A stretch of 64,000 nucleotides of DNA from Luteibaculum oceani (GTDB lineage Bacteria; Bacteroidota; Bacteroidia; Flavobacteriales_D; Luteibaculaceae), in the NCBI RefSeq assembly GCF_007995015.1, contig NZ_VORB01000005.1, forward strand, positions 62,001-126,000. The letters are read 5' to 3'. This document shows, one piece after another, positions 18,368 through 27,369 of this stretch (its first letter is position 1; every line of letters begins with the position of its first letter). The translations under genes were made by a program, and so were the position numbers. The notes beneath the pieces are model-generated. The model saw nothing but the letters and a program-made list of their open reading frames with translations. It did no database searches and was not told where the DNA came from.

Positions 18368-18398
18368 CAAAACTAATACACTTATGTGATTGTGCAAA
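18368..18398 (-). promoter_or_regulatory. metK promoter
   Basis: On the minus strand, TTTG (18398-18395), exactly 19 bases, then TAGTTTTG (18375-18368), a perfect TTTG-N19-TAnnTTTG. It places the transcript start near 18361, at the beginning of the riboswitch. Confidence 0.85.
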
Positions 18399-18422
18399 TG
18401 TATTTTGCTGATTATTCGACAA

Positions 18423-19331
18423 TTAATCTTTTGTTACGTCCTTAAATACTTCTTCTAAACTTCTTTTTTCCTTGTTAAGCCCTAAAACGGCTAGGTCTTT
18501 TTTAACGGCCAAATCGAACACAGATTTTCTTAAATCCATGCTGGCTTTGTATTCCAGCAACCACTGGTGATCTTTTAAGTGCTTGGCGGTTACTATACCC
18601 TCCAAGCTCAATAGATCTTTCTCTGCAATTGCACCTGAAAATTCAACAGATAATACCGCCGTATCTATTCCTTCCTCAACAATTTCATCCACCTGATTAT
18701 CTGCCACAATATTTCCCTTGTTAATAATAATAACGCGGTTACATATCGCCTCTACTTCCTGCATAATATGGGTAGAAAGCATTACCGTTTTAGATGCACC
18801 AACACGCTTAATCAGGTCTCTAATTTCTATTATTTGATTGGGATCTAATCCACTGGTAGGTTCATCCAAAATAAGTACCTCTGGATCGTGAATAAGCGCC
18901 TGCGCTAAACCAACCCTTTGTCGATACCCTTTTGAAAGCGCCCCAATTTTCTTTTTCTGCTCCCGAGTTAAACCCACCTGGGCTATCATGTCTTCTACTC
19001 GAGCCTTTTTATTCTTAATCCCAAAAATATCCGCAACAAAATGCAGGTATTCCTTAACGTACATATCCAAATAAAGCGGATTGTGCTCTGGTAGATAACC
19101 CACCTTTTCTCTAACCAAAAGTGATTGTTCCTCAACATCCAATCCAACAATAGAAGCCTTTCCCTCGGTAGGAGGAATAAAACCGGTTAAGATCTTCATC
19201 ATGGTACTCTTCCCTGCACCATTGGGTCCAAGAAATCCTACCACATCTCCCGTTTTAATTTCGAAAGACACTCCGTTTAACGCCTTCTGAATTCCGTATT
19301 CTTTGGTGATATTTTCAACAAGAATCGACAT
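18423..19331 (-). CDS. gldA: Gliding-associated ABC transporter ATPase GldA
   Basis: 302 residues. Walker A GPNGAGKS (35-42), signature LSKGY (132-136), Walker B LILDEPTSGLDP (153-164) and a switch His in STHIMQEVE are present, followed by a C-terminal domain of about 90 residues. The sequence GYLPEHNPLYLDMYVKEYL is typical of GldA, the ATPase that in Flavobacterium works with GldF and GldG in gliding. gldF and gldG are not next to it here. A generic ABC-2 type ATPase is the alternative. It is divergent from rsgA. Confidence 0.85.
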   Translation of the reverse strand: MSILVENITKEYGIQKALNGVSFEIKTGDVVGFLGPNGAGKSTMMKILTGFIPPTEGKASIVGLDVEEQSLLVREKVGYLPEHNPLYLDMYVKEYLHFVADIFGIKNKKARVEDMIAQVGLTREQKKKIGALSKGYRQRVGLAQALIHDPEVLILDEPTSGLDPNQIIEIRDLIKRVGASKTVMLSTHIMQEVEAICNRVIIINKGNIVADNQVDEIVEEGIDTAVLSVEFSGAIAEKDLLSLEGIVTAKHLKDHQWLLEYKASMDLRKSVFDLAVKKDLAVLGLNKEKRSLEEVFKDVTKD

Positions 19332-19397
19332 GTACTCTTTTAGTTTCGGGCGAAGTTAGAACAAAATCTACATCTTTACAGTCCTAGAATATTTGAT

Positions 19398-20342
19398 GTG
19401 AGAGGACAGGTTTACAAGTCGACAGGAAGTTGGTATAAAGTTAAAGACGAAAAGGGGGAATTTTGGAATTGCCGAACCAAGGGAAAACTACGGTTGGCGG
19501 GGATAAAATCTACGAACCCCGTGGCCGTTGGTGATTTTATAGAGTTCGAAAAAGACGAAAATAGTCCGGAGCAAGAGGGAATTATTAAGGAAATTTATGA
19601 CCGCAAAAATTACCTGCTACGTAAATCAACCAATCTTTCTAAGCAAACCCATGTTATTGCGGCAAATGTCGACCTGTTATTTTTGGTGGTTACCATAGAT
19701 AATCCTCCAACCTCTTTTGGGTTTATCGATAGATTTTTGGTGATGGCTGAAGCTTTTAACGTTCCGGTTCATATTCTCATTAACAAATGGGATTTATACC
19801 AAAACGAATCGCTTGAGAAGGCCGAAGAATACGTGCAATTATATACTTCGGTTGGATACCCTGTTACTCGACTTTCGGTAGAGACTGGTGAGGGTATTGA
19901 GGAACTAAAAACGCTAATAAAAGATAAGTGCATTGTTTTTTCAGGACACTCAGGAGTTGGGAAGTCTTCGCTTCTTAAATTATTGGCTCCAGACCTGGAT
20001 ATCAGAATTGGCGACACCTCCTCTGTACACCAAAAAGGTAAGCACACCACCACCTTTGCCGAAATGTTCGACCTAGATTTTAATGCCAGAATTATTGACA
20101 CCCCTGGAATAAAAGGATTTGGAATTACCCGTTTGGAGAAGGATGAAATTGCTTTATATTTTAAGGAAATGAAGGCGCTTTTAGACGACTGCAAATTCTA
20201 CAACTGTAAGCACCTAAACGAACCCAATTGTGCGGTTAAGGAGGCGGTTGTAGACGGAGAAATAGCCGAAAGCAGATACTACTCCTACTTAAACATGATG
20301 GAGGACGACGAAAGCAATTTTAGATCGAATAAATACCACTAA
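19398..20342 (+). CDS. rsgA: Ribosome small-subunit GTPase RsgA
   Basis: 314 residues with the circularly permuted GTPase order that marks RsgA. An N-terminal OB fold comes first, then NKWD (129-132), the P-loop GHSGVGKS (183-190) and DTPG (234-237). A C-terminal zinc site uses Cys265, Cys270, His272 and Cys278. It releases assembly factors in late 30S maturation. It is the first gene of a tight operon: dtd follows after one base. Confidence 0.97.
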   Translation: MRGQVYKSTGSWYKVKDEKGEFWNCRTKGKLRLAGIKSTNPVAVGDFIEFEKDENSPEQEGIIKEIYDRKNYLLRKSTNLSKQTHVIAANVDLLFLVVTIDNPPTSFGFIDRFLVMAEAFNVPVHILINKWDLYQNESLEKAEEYVQLYTSVGYPVTRLSVETGEGIEELKTLIKDKCIVFSGHSGVGKSSLLKLLAPDLDIRIGDTSSVHQKGKHTTTFAEMFDLDFNARIIDTPGIKGFGITRLEKDEIALYFKEMKALLDDCKFYNCKHLNEPNCAVKEAVVDGEIAESRYYSYLNMMEDDESNFRSNKYH

Positions 20343-20343
20343 A

Positions 20344-20796
20344 ATGAGGGTTGTTTTACAGCGAGTTAACCATGCATCGGTACAGGTAAACGGAAAAGCG
20401 ATAGGAGTAATCGCAAAAGGGCTTTTATTACTAGTGGGAATTGAAGATGCCGACACCATAGAAGATTTGGAATGGATGGCAAAAAAGGTGGCAGGAATGC
20501 GCATTTTTTCTGACGATGAAGGCAAAATGAATTTATCGGTTCAGGATATTTCCGGAGAGGTTTTGGTTGTAAGTCAGTTCACGCTGCATGCCTCTACCAA
20601 GAAGGGAAATAGACCAAGCTTTATCAAGGCAGGCAAACCCGATTTTGCGGCATCCATGATCTCAGATTTTCAGAACATCCTTAGTGTTAAGTACCAGCTT
20701 CCCATTCAAACTGGAGAATTTGGAGCCGATATGAAAGTGACCCTTGAAAACGACGGTCCCGTTACCATCGTAATTGATTCTAAAAACAAAGAGTAA
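20344..20796 (+). CDS. dtd: D-aminoacyl-tRNA deacylase
   Basis: 150 residues, full length. The start MRVVLQRVNHASVQV, the catalytic SQFTLHA segment (about 78-84) and the second motif near NDGPVTIVIDS are as expected for the family. It removes D-amino acids wrongly attached to tRNA. Its stop overlaps the next start in TAATG. Confidence 0.97.
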   Translation: MRVVLQRVNHASVQVNGKAIGVIAKGLLLLVGIEDADTIEDLEWMAKKVAGMRIFSDDEGKMNLSVQDISGEVLVVSQFTLHASTKKGNRPSFIKAGKPDFAASMISDFQNILSVKYQLPIQTGEFGADMKVTLENDGPVTIVIDSKNKE

Positions 20797-21125
20797 TGAC
20801 CATTTCCGAAGCGCAAGAAAAGGTAGACCAATGGATTAAAACCGTTGGAGTTCGATATTTCAACGAACTCACTAACATGGCACAGCTTACAGAGGAAGTG
20901 GGTGAAGTGGCACGCATTATTGCACGTAGATACGGCGAACAAAGCGAAAAAGAATCCGATAAAAAGAAAGATCTCGGCCAAGAACTAGCTGATGTACTGT
21001 GGGTGCTAATTTGTTTGGCAAACCAAACAGGCGTGGATTTAGAAAAAGAATTGAAAACGAATTTTGAAAGGAAAACGTTACGAGATAGCGACCGACACCA
21101 ACAAAATCCAAAATTGAAACAATGA
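20796..21125 (+). CDS. MazG-like nucleotide pyrophosphohydrolase
   Basis: 109 residues, one MazG-type all-alpha domain. The metal-binding EEVGEVAR (about 32-39) is followed by ELADVLWVL (about 65-73), giving the usual E-x-x-E and E-x-x-D set. Such enzymes hydrolyse nucleoside triphosphates, often non-canonical ones, to monophosphate and pyrophosphate. The exact substrate is unknown. The gene overlaps both neighbours and ends in ATGA with the subtilase gene. Confidence 0.9.
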   Translation: MTISEAQEKVDQWIKTVGVRYFNELTNMAQLTEEVGEVARIIARRYGEQSEKESDKKKDLGQELADVLWVLICLANQTGVDLEKELKTNFERKTLRDSDRHQQNPKLKQ

Positions 21126-22285
21126 AATTTAAAATAGCGATTGTATCTATATTGGTTTTAATCCTCGGATGTAAAAAGGAAAATCCAGTGGGTAACTGCG
21201 TGCAAAGCAACCTAGCCGCCCCAGTGGGTAATGAAAAAATGCTTCCCGATGAATTGCTAGTTTATCATCCATCCATTAGCACACCAGAAAACTTAGCCAG
21301 TACTTTAAAAGCCATACTTCCTGAATTAACCGTACTAAATAAATACAACTTAATGCCAGTCCTTCGGATTGCAGGTGGGGTTAACGAGTTGGAGCTACTT
21401 TCTAAAGCTCTTCCCGAATTGGTGGTGGAACCCGTACAGGCAATCTCCATTTTTCAATCTTGCTCCACTGCTCCTGTTGACCTCAACGAACAGGTAATTC
21501 CATGGGGAATATCTCGGGTAAGAGGAGGAGTAACCAGTCCGCGCAGAGCTTGGGTAGTGGATACGGGAATAGATCTAGACCATCCTGACTTAAATGTGAA
21601 TGATAGCCTAAGCGCCAATTTTGTAGGATCTGCTGGTTTAATCGGTATTCCCATAGGAGTTTTTGCCAACGACGTAAATGGGCATGGAACTCATGTAGCG
21701 GGAACTATAGGAGCTAAAAACAACAGCTTTGGGGTTATTGGAATGGCGCCAGGCTGCGAATTGGTATCGGTTAAGGTACTTGATGATGATGGCAGAGGGA
21801 ACTCAGGAGATCTAATGAATGGATTGGAATACATTAATGAAAATGGCGATCCGGGCGATGTAGTGAACTTAAGTTTAGGTGGAGCGAACAGCTTTCTGCT
21901 TAATCAAATGGTACAAACCCTTGGAAGTCGAGGTTTTTTAATTGCCATTGCTGCAGGCAACGACCGAGAAGACGCCAGTGGTACATCCCCAGCATCGGCT
22001 AATGGTGCCAATTTGTATACGGTTTCGGCTTTTTATAAGGGAGACAATTTTGCCTCCTTTTCCAACTTTGGCAATCCACCAATCGATGGGTCCTCGCCAG
22101 GAGTTGATATTCTATCTACCCTCCCCGATGGCAAATACGGGTACTCTTCTGGAACTTCGATGGCTGCTCCGCACATGGCGGGAGTGCTATTAATTTCGCA
22201 AGGCGAACATAACAATGGTGGGCAGGTGGATAATGATCCGGATGGTAATCCAGATCCCATTTTAATTGTAGGAGCTACGCCTTAA
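21122..22285 (+). CDS. Subtilisin-family (S8) serine protease lipoprotein
   Basis: 387 residues. The lipoprotein signal ends LVLILGC (Cys17) followed by KKE. A propeptide-like region runs from about 20 to 120 (LPDELLVYHP, AILPELTVLNKYNLMPVLRI). The catalytic triad is Asp147 (VVDTGI), His191 (GHGTHVAG) and Ser346 (SGTSMAAPH), with the oxyanion Asn in AAGN at 280, so it should be active. It is probably anchored in the periplasm or on the outer membrane. It is the last gene of the rsgA operon, an unusual partner for ribosome and tRNA quality-control genes. Confidence 0.92.
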   Translation: MKFKIAIVSILVLILGCKKENPVGNCVQSNLAAPVGNEKMLPDELLVYHPSISTPENLASTLKAILPELTVLNKYNLMPVLRIAGGVNELELLSKALPELVVEPVQAISIFQSCSTAPVDLNEQVIPWGISRVRGGVTSPRRAWVVDTGIDLDHPDLNVNDSLSANFVGSAGLIGIPIGVFANDVNGHGTHVAGTIGAKNNSFGVIGMAPGCELVSVKVLDDDGRGNSGDLMNGLEYINENGDPGDVVNLSLGGANSFLLNQMVQTLGSRGFLIAIAAGNDREDASGTSPASANGANLYTVSAFYKGDNFASFSNFGNPPIDGSSPGVDILSTLPDGKYGYSSGTSMAAPHMAGVLLISQGEHNNGGQVDNDPDGNPDPILIVGATP

Positions 22286-22295
22286 GGAGAACGTA

Positions 22296-23090
22296 TTAGC
22301 GTTTAGCAGAGCACAGACCATTAGCTGTCATTAGCACAAAATCTAATGCCAAATTATAGTCGAGAGACTCATACTCTAACCCTATCTTTCTTAGGTTATT
22401 GTAATAATCCCTAAGGTGGGTGTAATAATTTTTCTCAAGCTGTATTCCTGTTGCTTTAGGACCCAATTTTTGGAGAAAAAACCACTTTTCTAGTAACCTA
22501 GCTGTTCTGCCATTACCATCTTGGAAAGGGTGGATTTTAACGAAAACTAGATGGATTAGTGGTGCATAGAAAAACACCTCTTCAATCGATAACTCAGCTG
22601 CTAGAAGAAGCTGGATATCCTTAAACAAAGTATCCATTTCGCTAGCTAGTTTCATTTGTGATGCCGCCACATAATCTATTCGGTCGTCATCGCCAATTAC
22701 ATACATTGGATTGTTTCGATAAACTCCTCTGTGGTTAAGGGGAAGAATATTAGAAGTAATCAGTTTATGGGCCTTTTTTAGATTTTCCTCATTTAATTCT
22801 GCATCGTCTATCATTTCGTAGGCACCATACAAATCATCAGCTCGCTGGGTGTAATCTGGATTAAAGCGTACGTTTAGAAATTTATGCTTAAAAAAGCTAT
22901 CGAATTCAATATTTTCACCCTCAATTTTTGAAGAGTAAACCGAGGAAACTGACTTGTAAAACTGAAAATAATCGACGGGCATGTCAAACTCTTGGGCTTT
23001 TTCCAAGCATTTAACCAGATCGAAATTCATTACTTCCGAATAGCGTAAAAACAAGTCTTTTGGAAGTATGGATAGCTTCAGGTCTGACAT
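22296..23090 (-). CDS. Fic family protein, self-inhibited class
   Basis: 264 residues from the ATG at 23090. A start at 23144 adds 18 residues of odd composition and is less likely. The core motif HPFQDGNGR (187-195) is complete, so AMP transfer or a related reaction is expected. An N-terminal helix holds SSKIEG (53-58), which fits the inhibitory S-x-x-x-E-G motif of class II Fic proteins. No DNA-binding tail is clear. Targets are unknown. The gene is alone, convergent with the subtilase gene. Confidence 0.88.
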   Translation of the reverse strand: MSDLKLSILPKDLFLRYSEVMNFDLVKCLEKAQEFDMPVDYFQFYKSVSSVYSSKIEGENIEFDSFFKHKFLNVRFNPDYTQRADDLYGAYEMIDDAELNEENLKKAHKLITSNILPLNHRGVYRNNPMYVIGDDDRIDYVAASQMKLASEMDTLFKDIQLLLAAELSIEEVFFYAPLIHLVFVKIHPFQDGNGRTARLLEKWFFLQKLGPKATGIQLEKNYYTHLRDYYNNLRKIGLEYESLDYNLALDFVLMTANGLCSAKR

Positions 23091-23217
23091 ACAGCAAAGA
23101 TAGAGGAGAAATTCAGATGATTGCGCAGTCCAAAAGGAAACCATGGACCACTTTCAAAAGCAAAGGAGGCCAAATACAGTTTGTACTTGACCTCCGTTAC
23201 TCCCTGATAAATTAATT

Positions 23218-24957
23218 TTAATTCGCGAAAATCATTCGCTGAACCCCGAAGGATTTACCTTCAATCTCCAAGCTATACAGGTAGGTTCCAACAGCACCAT
23301 AACCATGGCGATACAACACCTCGTTATTTCCAAATTTAACTTCGGTTGCTAATTGCTTAACCACTTTTCCTTTTAAGTCCCTTATGGTAATAATGGCATC
23401 CTTCCCCTCCCATTGTGAGTCAGCCTCAAAAACAATGTAAGTAGCTTCGTCAAATGGATTGGGTCTATTTTGCTCCATTCTTATTCCAGCCGGAACATCA
23501 ATATTTCCTCTAGCATCATCGATTCCAACGGGGGTAAACAGTCTTTCCTCGTTGCTAAACAAACTCTCTATCCCCATAGCATCTACTGCACAGGCACTAA
23601 TAAAATGCTGAGGAGCTGTATCAATTCTTGGAATAGTATCTATAAGTTTGGTAGTCTCATAGATGGTATGAAAATCATGACCAAAGGCCCGAACACCAAT
23701 TTTATAACTAGGGGCTTCCTCCGCAGGTGTAATGATTACCTCAAATGCATTTTCTAGTTTATTTACTTGGATACTTGGGCTTAATGGTCCGTTAGCCGCT
23801 GCAGCCGCCGAGGCTCCATTTATAACCCCATTTCTTGCCAAATAATTGAAATCCACAAAAAAGCTATCCACTTTAAGGTCTCCATCGGTATCCACTCCTA
23901 AAACATCCGATTCGGTGTGCTGACGATCAACATAGCCTGCATCAATAGACGCATCGCCGTGTTCATTGGCTGCACAATAACGAATAGCTGGATATCCTCG
24001 CTGGCGAAATGGGATGTGGTCTCCTCCTCTTCCACCTCTATCCTCAGGCGACATAATCCTAAGCTCCATTGGAACCGAAACGATAGGTAATAAATCGTCT
24101 TGGTACTGCATTTTGGCAAATCGCGCTAAGCCCTTACTTGGTGAATCGGTAGCTCCGTGAGAAAATATCCTAACAGAAGTAGAATCCACATCTCCTTCTC
24201 CAGTACAACCTGGAGGCGAGGCTGTTTTCCCGCATATAATTCCTCCTATTACATCGTTATTGAAAACGGCCCTTACATTAATGTTGTTTTGTTCGCAATA
24301 TTCCGCAAAAGCAGCCGCGCCAAATAGTCCTTGCTCTTCGCCTATGGTAACCATGTACACAATGGTTCTTTTGGTTTTGTAGTTACCCATAACACGAGCT
24401 AACTCCATTACCAAAGCAGTTCCACTGGCATTGTCTTCAACACCTTCGGCATCACACTCTATGTCGCAAACCCCTTCGCATCGCGAATCAATATGCCCCT
24501 CCACCACGATAATGGACTTATCCGTTGTATCCGTTCCGGGCTGAACCGCAATAATATTTCTGTGCTGGGTAATGTCACATATCCGCTGATTAAACTGAAA
24601 ATAAGCCGGAATTAAACGAGGCGAACTCGCCGTAAATGATTCAAACTTACCATGCACCCACCTTCGTGCAGCGCCTATTCCAATACTATCAGAAAGGGTG
24701 TCAGAACCTGTATTTCTGTTCTTAAAAGAAGCTAGCTTAATGATATATGCCTTTAAGCTATCTGGATTGATCTGGGAGTTGACCGTGGACGGAAACTCCG
24801 AGCTTAAAATTTCTAATCCTGCATTAAAATTTGCGGGATTGTAATTACCTGAGATTACATTCTCGGCTGTGGCATTAGTAATAACAAAGCCAGTTTGAGC
24901 CATAATACCTGTGGTTAACAGGAAAAATGACATAACAAGGGATAACTGCTTTTTCAT
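23218..24957 (-). CDS. Secreted M28 zinc peptidase with type IX sorting domain
   Basis: 579 residues. The signal peptide ends TTGIMA (residue 20). The M28 domain (about 60-390) has the zinc ligands His155 and Asp157 (GHIDSRC), Asp175 (EDNASGTA) and the catalytic pair Glu207-Glu208 (IGEEQG). Cysteine-rich segments (CEGVCDIEC) suggest disulphides outside the cell. A fibronectin-like module follows (about 395-480), then a sorting domain starting RPNPFDEATYIVF and ending RMIFAN. It is predicted to be an extracellular aminopeptidase exported by the type IX system encoded at 40858-46736. Confidence 0.93.
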   Translation of the reverse strand: MKKQLSLVMSFFLLTTGIMAQTGFVITNATAENVISGNYNPANFNAGLEILSSEFPSTVNSQINPDSLKAYIIKLASFKNRNTGSDTLSDSIGIGAARRWVHGKFESFTASSPRLIPAYFQFNQRICDITQHRNIIAVQPGTDTTDKSIIVVEGHIDSRCEGVCDIECDAEGVEDNASGTALVMELARVMGNYKTKRTIVYMVTIGEEQGLFGAAAFAEYCEQNNINVRAVFNNDVIGGIICGKTASPPGCTGEGDVDSTSVRIFSHGATDSPSKGLARFAKMQYQDDLLPIVSVPMELRIMSPEDRGGRGGDHIPFRQRGYPAIRYCAANEHGDASIDAGYVDRQHTESDVLGVDTDGDLKVDSFFVDFNYLARNGVINGASAAAAANGPLSPSIQVNKLENAFEVIITPAEEAPSYKIGVRAFGHDFHTIYETTKLIDTIPRIDTAPQHFISACAVDAMGIESLFSNEERLFTPVGIDDARGNIDVPAGIRMEQNRPNPFDEATYIVFEADSQWEGKDAIITIRDLKGKVVKQLATEVKFGNNEVLYRHGYGAVGTYLYSLEIEGKSFGVQRMIFAN

Positions 24958-25074
24958 GATAGCGATTTTTCAGGTTTAAATCTATAAAAGAGTACGGCAC
25001 AATGGATTGTTCCTTTGGGGGATGTTTATAGGAAATTGAAATCCAAAGTTCACCTTGAATTGCTTCAAACAAAA

Positions 25075-25101
25075 AAGGGCCACTCAAAAAGAGTAGCCCT
25101 T
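25075..25101 (-). terminator. Terminator of bioB
   Basis: AAGGGC with ACTC on one arm and GAGT with GCCCTT on the other, one mismatch, loop of five A, and T-rich flanks on the minus strand. It lies 22 bases past the bioB stop. Confidence 0.75.
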
Positions 25102-25122
25102 ATATTTTATCTAAGCTGGATT

Positions 25123-26130
25123 TTACTCCGCCATTTCTTTAGCGTGCTTTGCACACACTTTTACTTTTTCTTCTTTAAATGACTCTCTTGCATTTAATCC
25201 CAGTTTCGCAAAAAGTTTCATGTCTTCATTTTCCGCTGGGTTCGGTGTGGTAAGTAGCTTATCTCCTGCAAAGATAGAGTTGGCTCCAGCCATAAAACAC
25301 ATCGCTTGTCCCTCTTCTGTCATGGAAAGTCTTCCAGCAGAAAGTCTAACCATAGATTTTGGCATTAGAATTCTTGCGGTAGCAATCATTCTCACCATAT
25401 CGAAAATATGTACATCTTCCTGGTCCTCTAATGGCGTACCTTCAACAGCGACAAGCTTGTTAATGGGCACAGATTCAGGCTGAGGATCCATATTTGCAAG
25501 GGTCTGTAACATCCCAATACGGTCGTTATCATCTTCCCCAAGGCCAATGATACCGCCAGAACAAATAGTTAATCCTGCCTTTCTAACATTTCCAAGGGTA
25601 TCTAATCTATCATCGTACCCACGGGTCGAAATTATATCACCATACTTCTCTTCAGAAGTATCAAGATTGTGGTTGTATGCATACAGTCCGGCCTCTTTAA
25701 GTCGAGATGCTTGATGCTCGTTAATCATACCAAGGGTGGCACAAACTTCCAGCCCCATATCATTAACCTCTTTAACCATTTCAACTACCTTGTCGAAATC
25801 ACGGTTATCTCTTACCTCGCGCCAAGCAGCACCCATACAAAAACGAGTAGAACCTGCGTCCTTTGCCTTTTGGGCATTGGCCAAAACCACGTTCTTATCC
25901 AATAGCTTATGTACGTTTACATCTGTACTATATCTAGCAGCCTGAGGACAATAAGCACAGTCTTCTGGGCATCCACCTGTTTTAATACTCAATAAAGTAC
26001 ATACTTGCACCTCATTTTCCATATGGTTGGCTCTGTGTACCTGTGCGGCATCGAATACCAAACTCAACAATGGTCTATTATAGATTTCCTCTATTTCTTG
26101 TCTAGTCCAATTCGTTCTAACTTCAGTCAT
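25123..26130 (-). CDS. bioB: Biotin synthase
   Basis: 335 residues from the ATG at 26130; an upstream ATG at 26166 is less likely. The radical-SAM cysteines are Cys54, Cys58 and Cys61 ([12 protein letters not shown]), and the enzyme also needs a second iron-sulphur cluster as sulphur donor. [11 protein letters not shown] and the SAGRLSM segment are typical. It converts dethiobiotin to biotin. It is the last gene of the biotin cluster, 96 bases behind the ketoacyl synthase gene. Confidence 0.97.
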   Translation of the reverse strand: MTEVRTNWTRQEIEEIYNRPLLSLVFDAAQVHRANHMENEVQVCTLLSIKTGGCPEDCAYCPQAARYSTDVNVHKLLDKNVVLANAQKAKDAGSTRFCMGAAWREVRDNRDFDKVVEMVKEVNDMGLEVCATLGMINEHQASRLKEAGLYAYNHNLDTSEEKYGDIISTRGYDDRLDTLGNVRKAGLTICSGGIIGLGEDDNDRIGMLQTLANMDPQPESVPINKLVAVEGTPLEDQEDVHIFDMVRMIATARILMPKSMVRLSAGRLSMTEEGQAMCFMAGANSIFAGDKLLTTPNPAENEDMKLFAKLGLNARESFKEEKVKVCAKHAKEMAE

Positions 26131-26226
26131 ATCCCGAACTTCTTTGTAATTGGCGAAAATAAACATTGCGATTAAAAGCTCGGCCTTTCAACCACGGAAT
26201 CCTCGTTATTCTTCCAATTTTATCGA

Positions 26227-27369
26227 TTAAAAATCCTTTTCAATTAAAAGGCTAATGGAGTTTCCTCCAAAACCAATGGCATTTACAATTGCCGACCTCA
26301 ACTCCTGTTTTTTGGGTTTACCGGCTTTAATATAAGGTGGAAGAACAATTTCATTTTCTCTAAGCATCAACAATGCCATTTCAAGAGAAAAGCCACCAGA
26401 AGCACCAAAAGTGTGCCCTATTTTCCATTTATTATTGGTAACGGGTGGATGCGAACCACCAAAAACAGATCGTATGGCATTCATTTCAGATTGATCTCCC
26501 AGTATCGTACCTGGAGCATGACTTACAATAAAGTCTACCGTCCTTAACGATGCACTCTCCAAAGCCATCTGCATACTTTGCTGGCAGGCCAAACCATTTA
26601 AACTCACCCCGCTGGGTGATTTTACATTTTCTTTACTGATACCTATGGACCGGATTTTGAACTGGGAGTTTTGGTTTTTGCCTAATAAAACTCCAATCGC
26701 ACCTTCTCCAAGAATCATGGTATTGTCTTCCTTAGTCTCATCTAGTGCCCGACAGGGAATCGCCTGCTGTACATCTGCATTACTATAAATTCCAAGGCTT
26801 TTCATTTGCTGAAAAGTAAAAGGAGTAAGAGCCGCTTCGGAGCCAACTACCAAAAATTGTTCAGCCATACCTGCATTTAACCAGGCCGCGGCATTTGCCA
26901 CTCCATGAGAAAAAGTGGAGCAAGTAATACTGTGGGAAATTGCTATACCTGTAGAACCTATTTCTTGCGCTATAAAACTGGCAATATTTCCTGCCGTGGT
27001 CTGGGGAGATGTTTGTAATGGCACATCCCCGTTTTCTATAAATTGTTGAAACGACTCCTCTAATTTTCCGGTAGCACCCCTGCTAGATCCCGCATTAACA
27101 CCCAGCTGGTCTGACAAGTGGTTTTTACCTTTTAAACGATTGGCGACAAAAGCCCCCAGCGCTATACTTCGGTCGAGCTTCTGATAATATTTTTTGGTTT
27201 CGGTAAATGCGGAAATTTCCCTTTCCTGTTTATCCCAAAGCTTTCCACACCACAGATTTAGGTGCTGCAAACGGTGAGTCGGGCTCTTGTAATGATCCCA
27301 AATTTCTGAAACGGAAGAACCCAAAGGAGAAATGGATTCCCACCCTAAAACATCAAGATCTACTCGCAT
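26227..27369 (-). CDS. Beta-ketoacyl synthase-like enzyme in the biotin cluster
   Basis: 380 residues of the FabF/FabB type. The active-site set is complete: Cys150 (SITCSTFSHG), His283 (VSHAPGTILGD, replacing the usual E-x-HGTGT) and His318 (GHTFGASGG). It should condense malonyl units onto an acyl chain. It sits directly after bioA with the start touching the bioA stop, and before bioB. No bioC, bioH, bioW or bioI is visible in the window. A role in making the pimeloyl chain is therefore an attractive inference. It is shorter than normal FabF (about 410). Confidence 0.85.
   Translation of the reverse strand: MRVDLDVLGWESISPLGSSVSEIWDHYKSPTHRLQHLNLWCGKLWDKQEREISAFTETKKYYQKLDRSIALGAFVANRLKGKNHLSDQLGVNAGSSRGATGKLEESFQQFIENGDVPLQTSPQTTAGNIASFIAQEIGSTGIAISHSITCSTFSHGVANAAAWLNAGMAEQFLVVGSEAALTPFTFQQMKSLGIYSNADVQQAIPCRALDETKEDNTMILGEGAIGVLLGKNQNSQFKIRSIGISKENVKSPSGVSLNGLACQQSMQMALESASLRTVDFIVSHAPGTILGDQSEMNAIRSVFGGSHPPVTNNKWKIGHTFGASGGFSLEMALLMLRENEIVLPPYIKAGKPKKQELRSAIVNAIGFGGNSISLLIEKDF

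Noticed and set aside
20909-20926. Second sigma-54-like site TGGCACG with TTGCA
   Set aside because: It lies inside the MazG-like gene and the spacing is one base too long.
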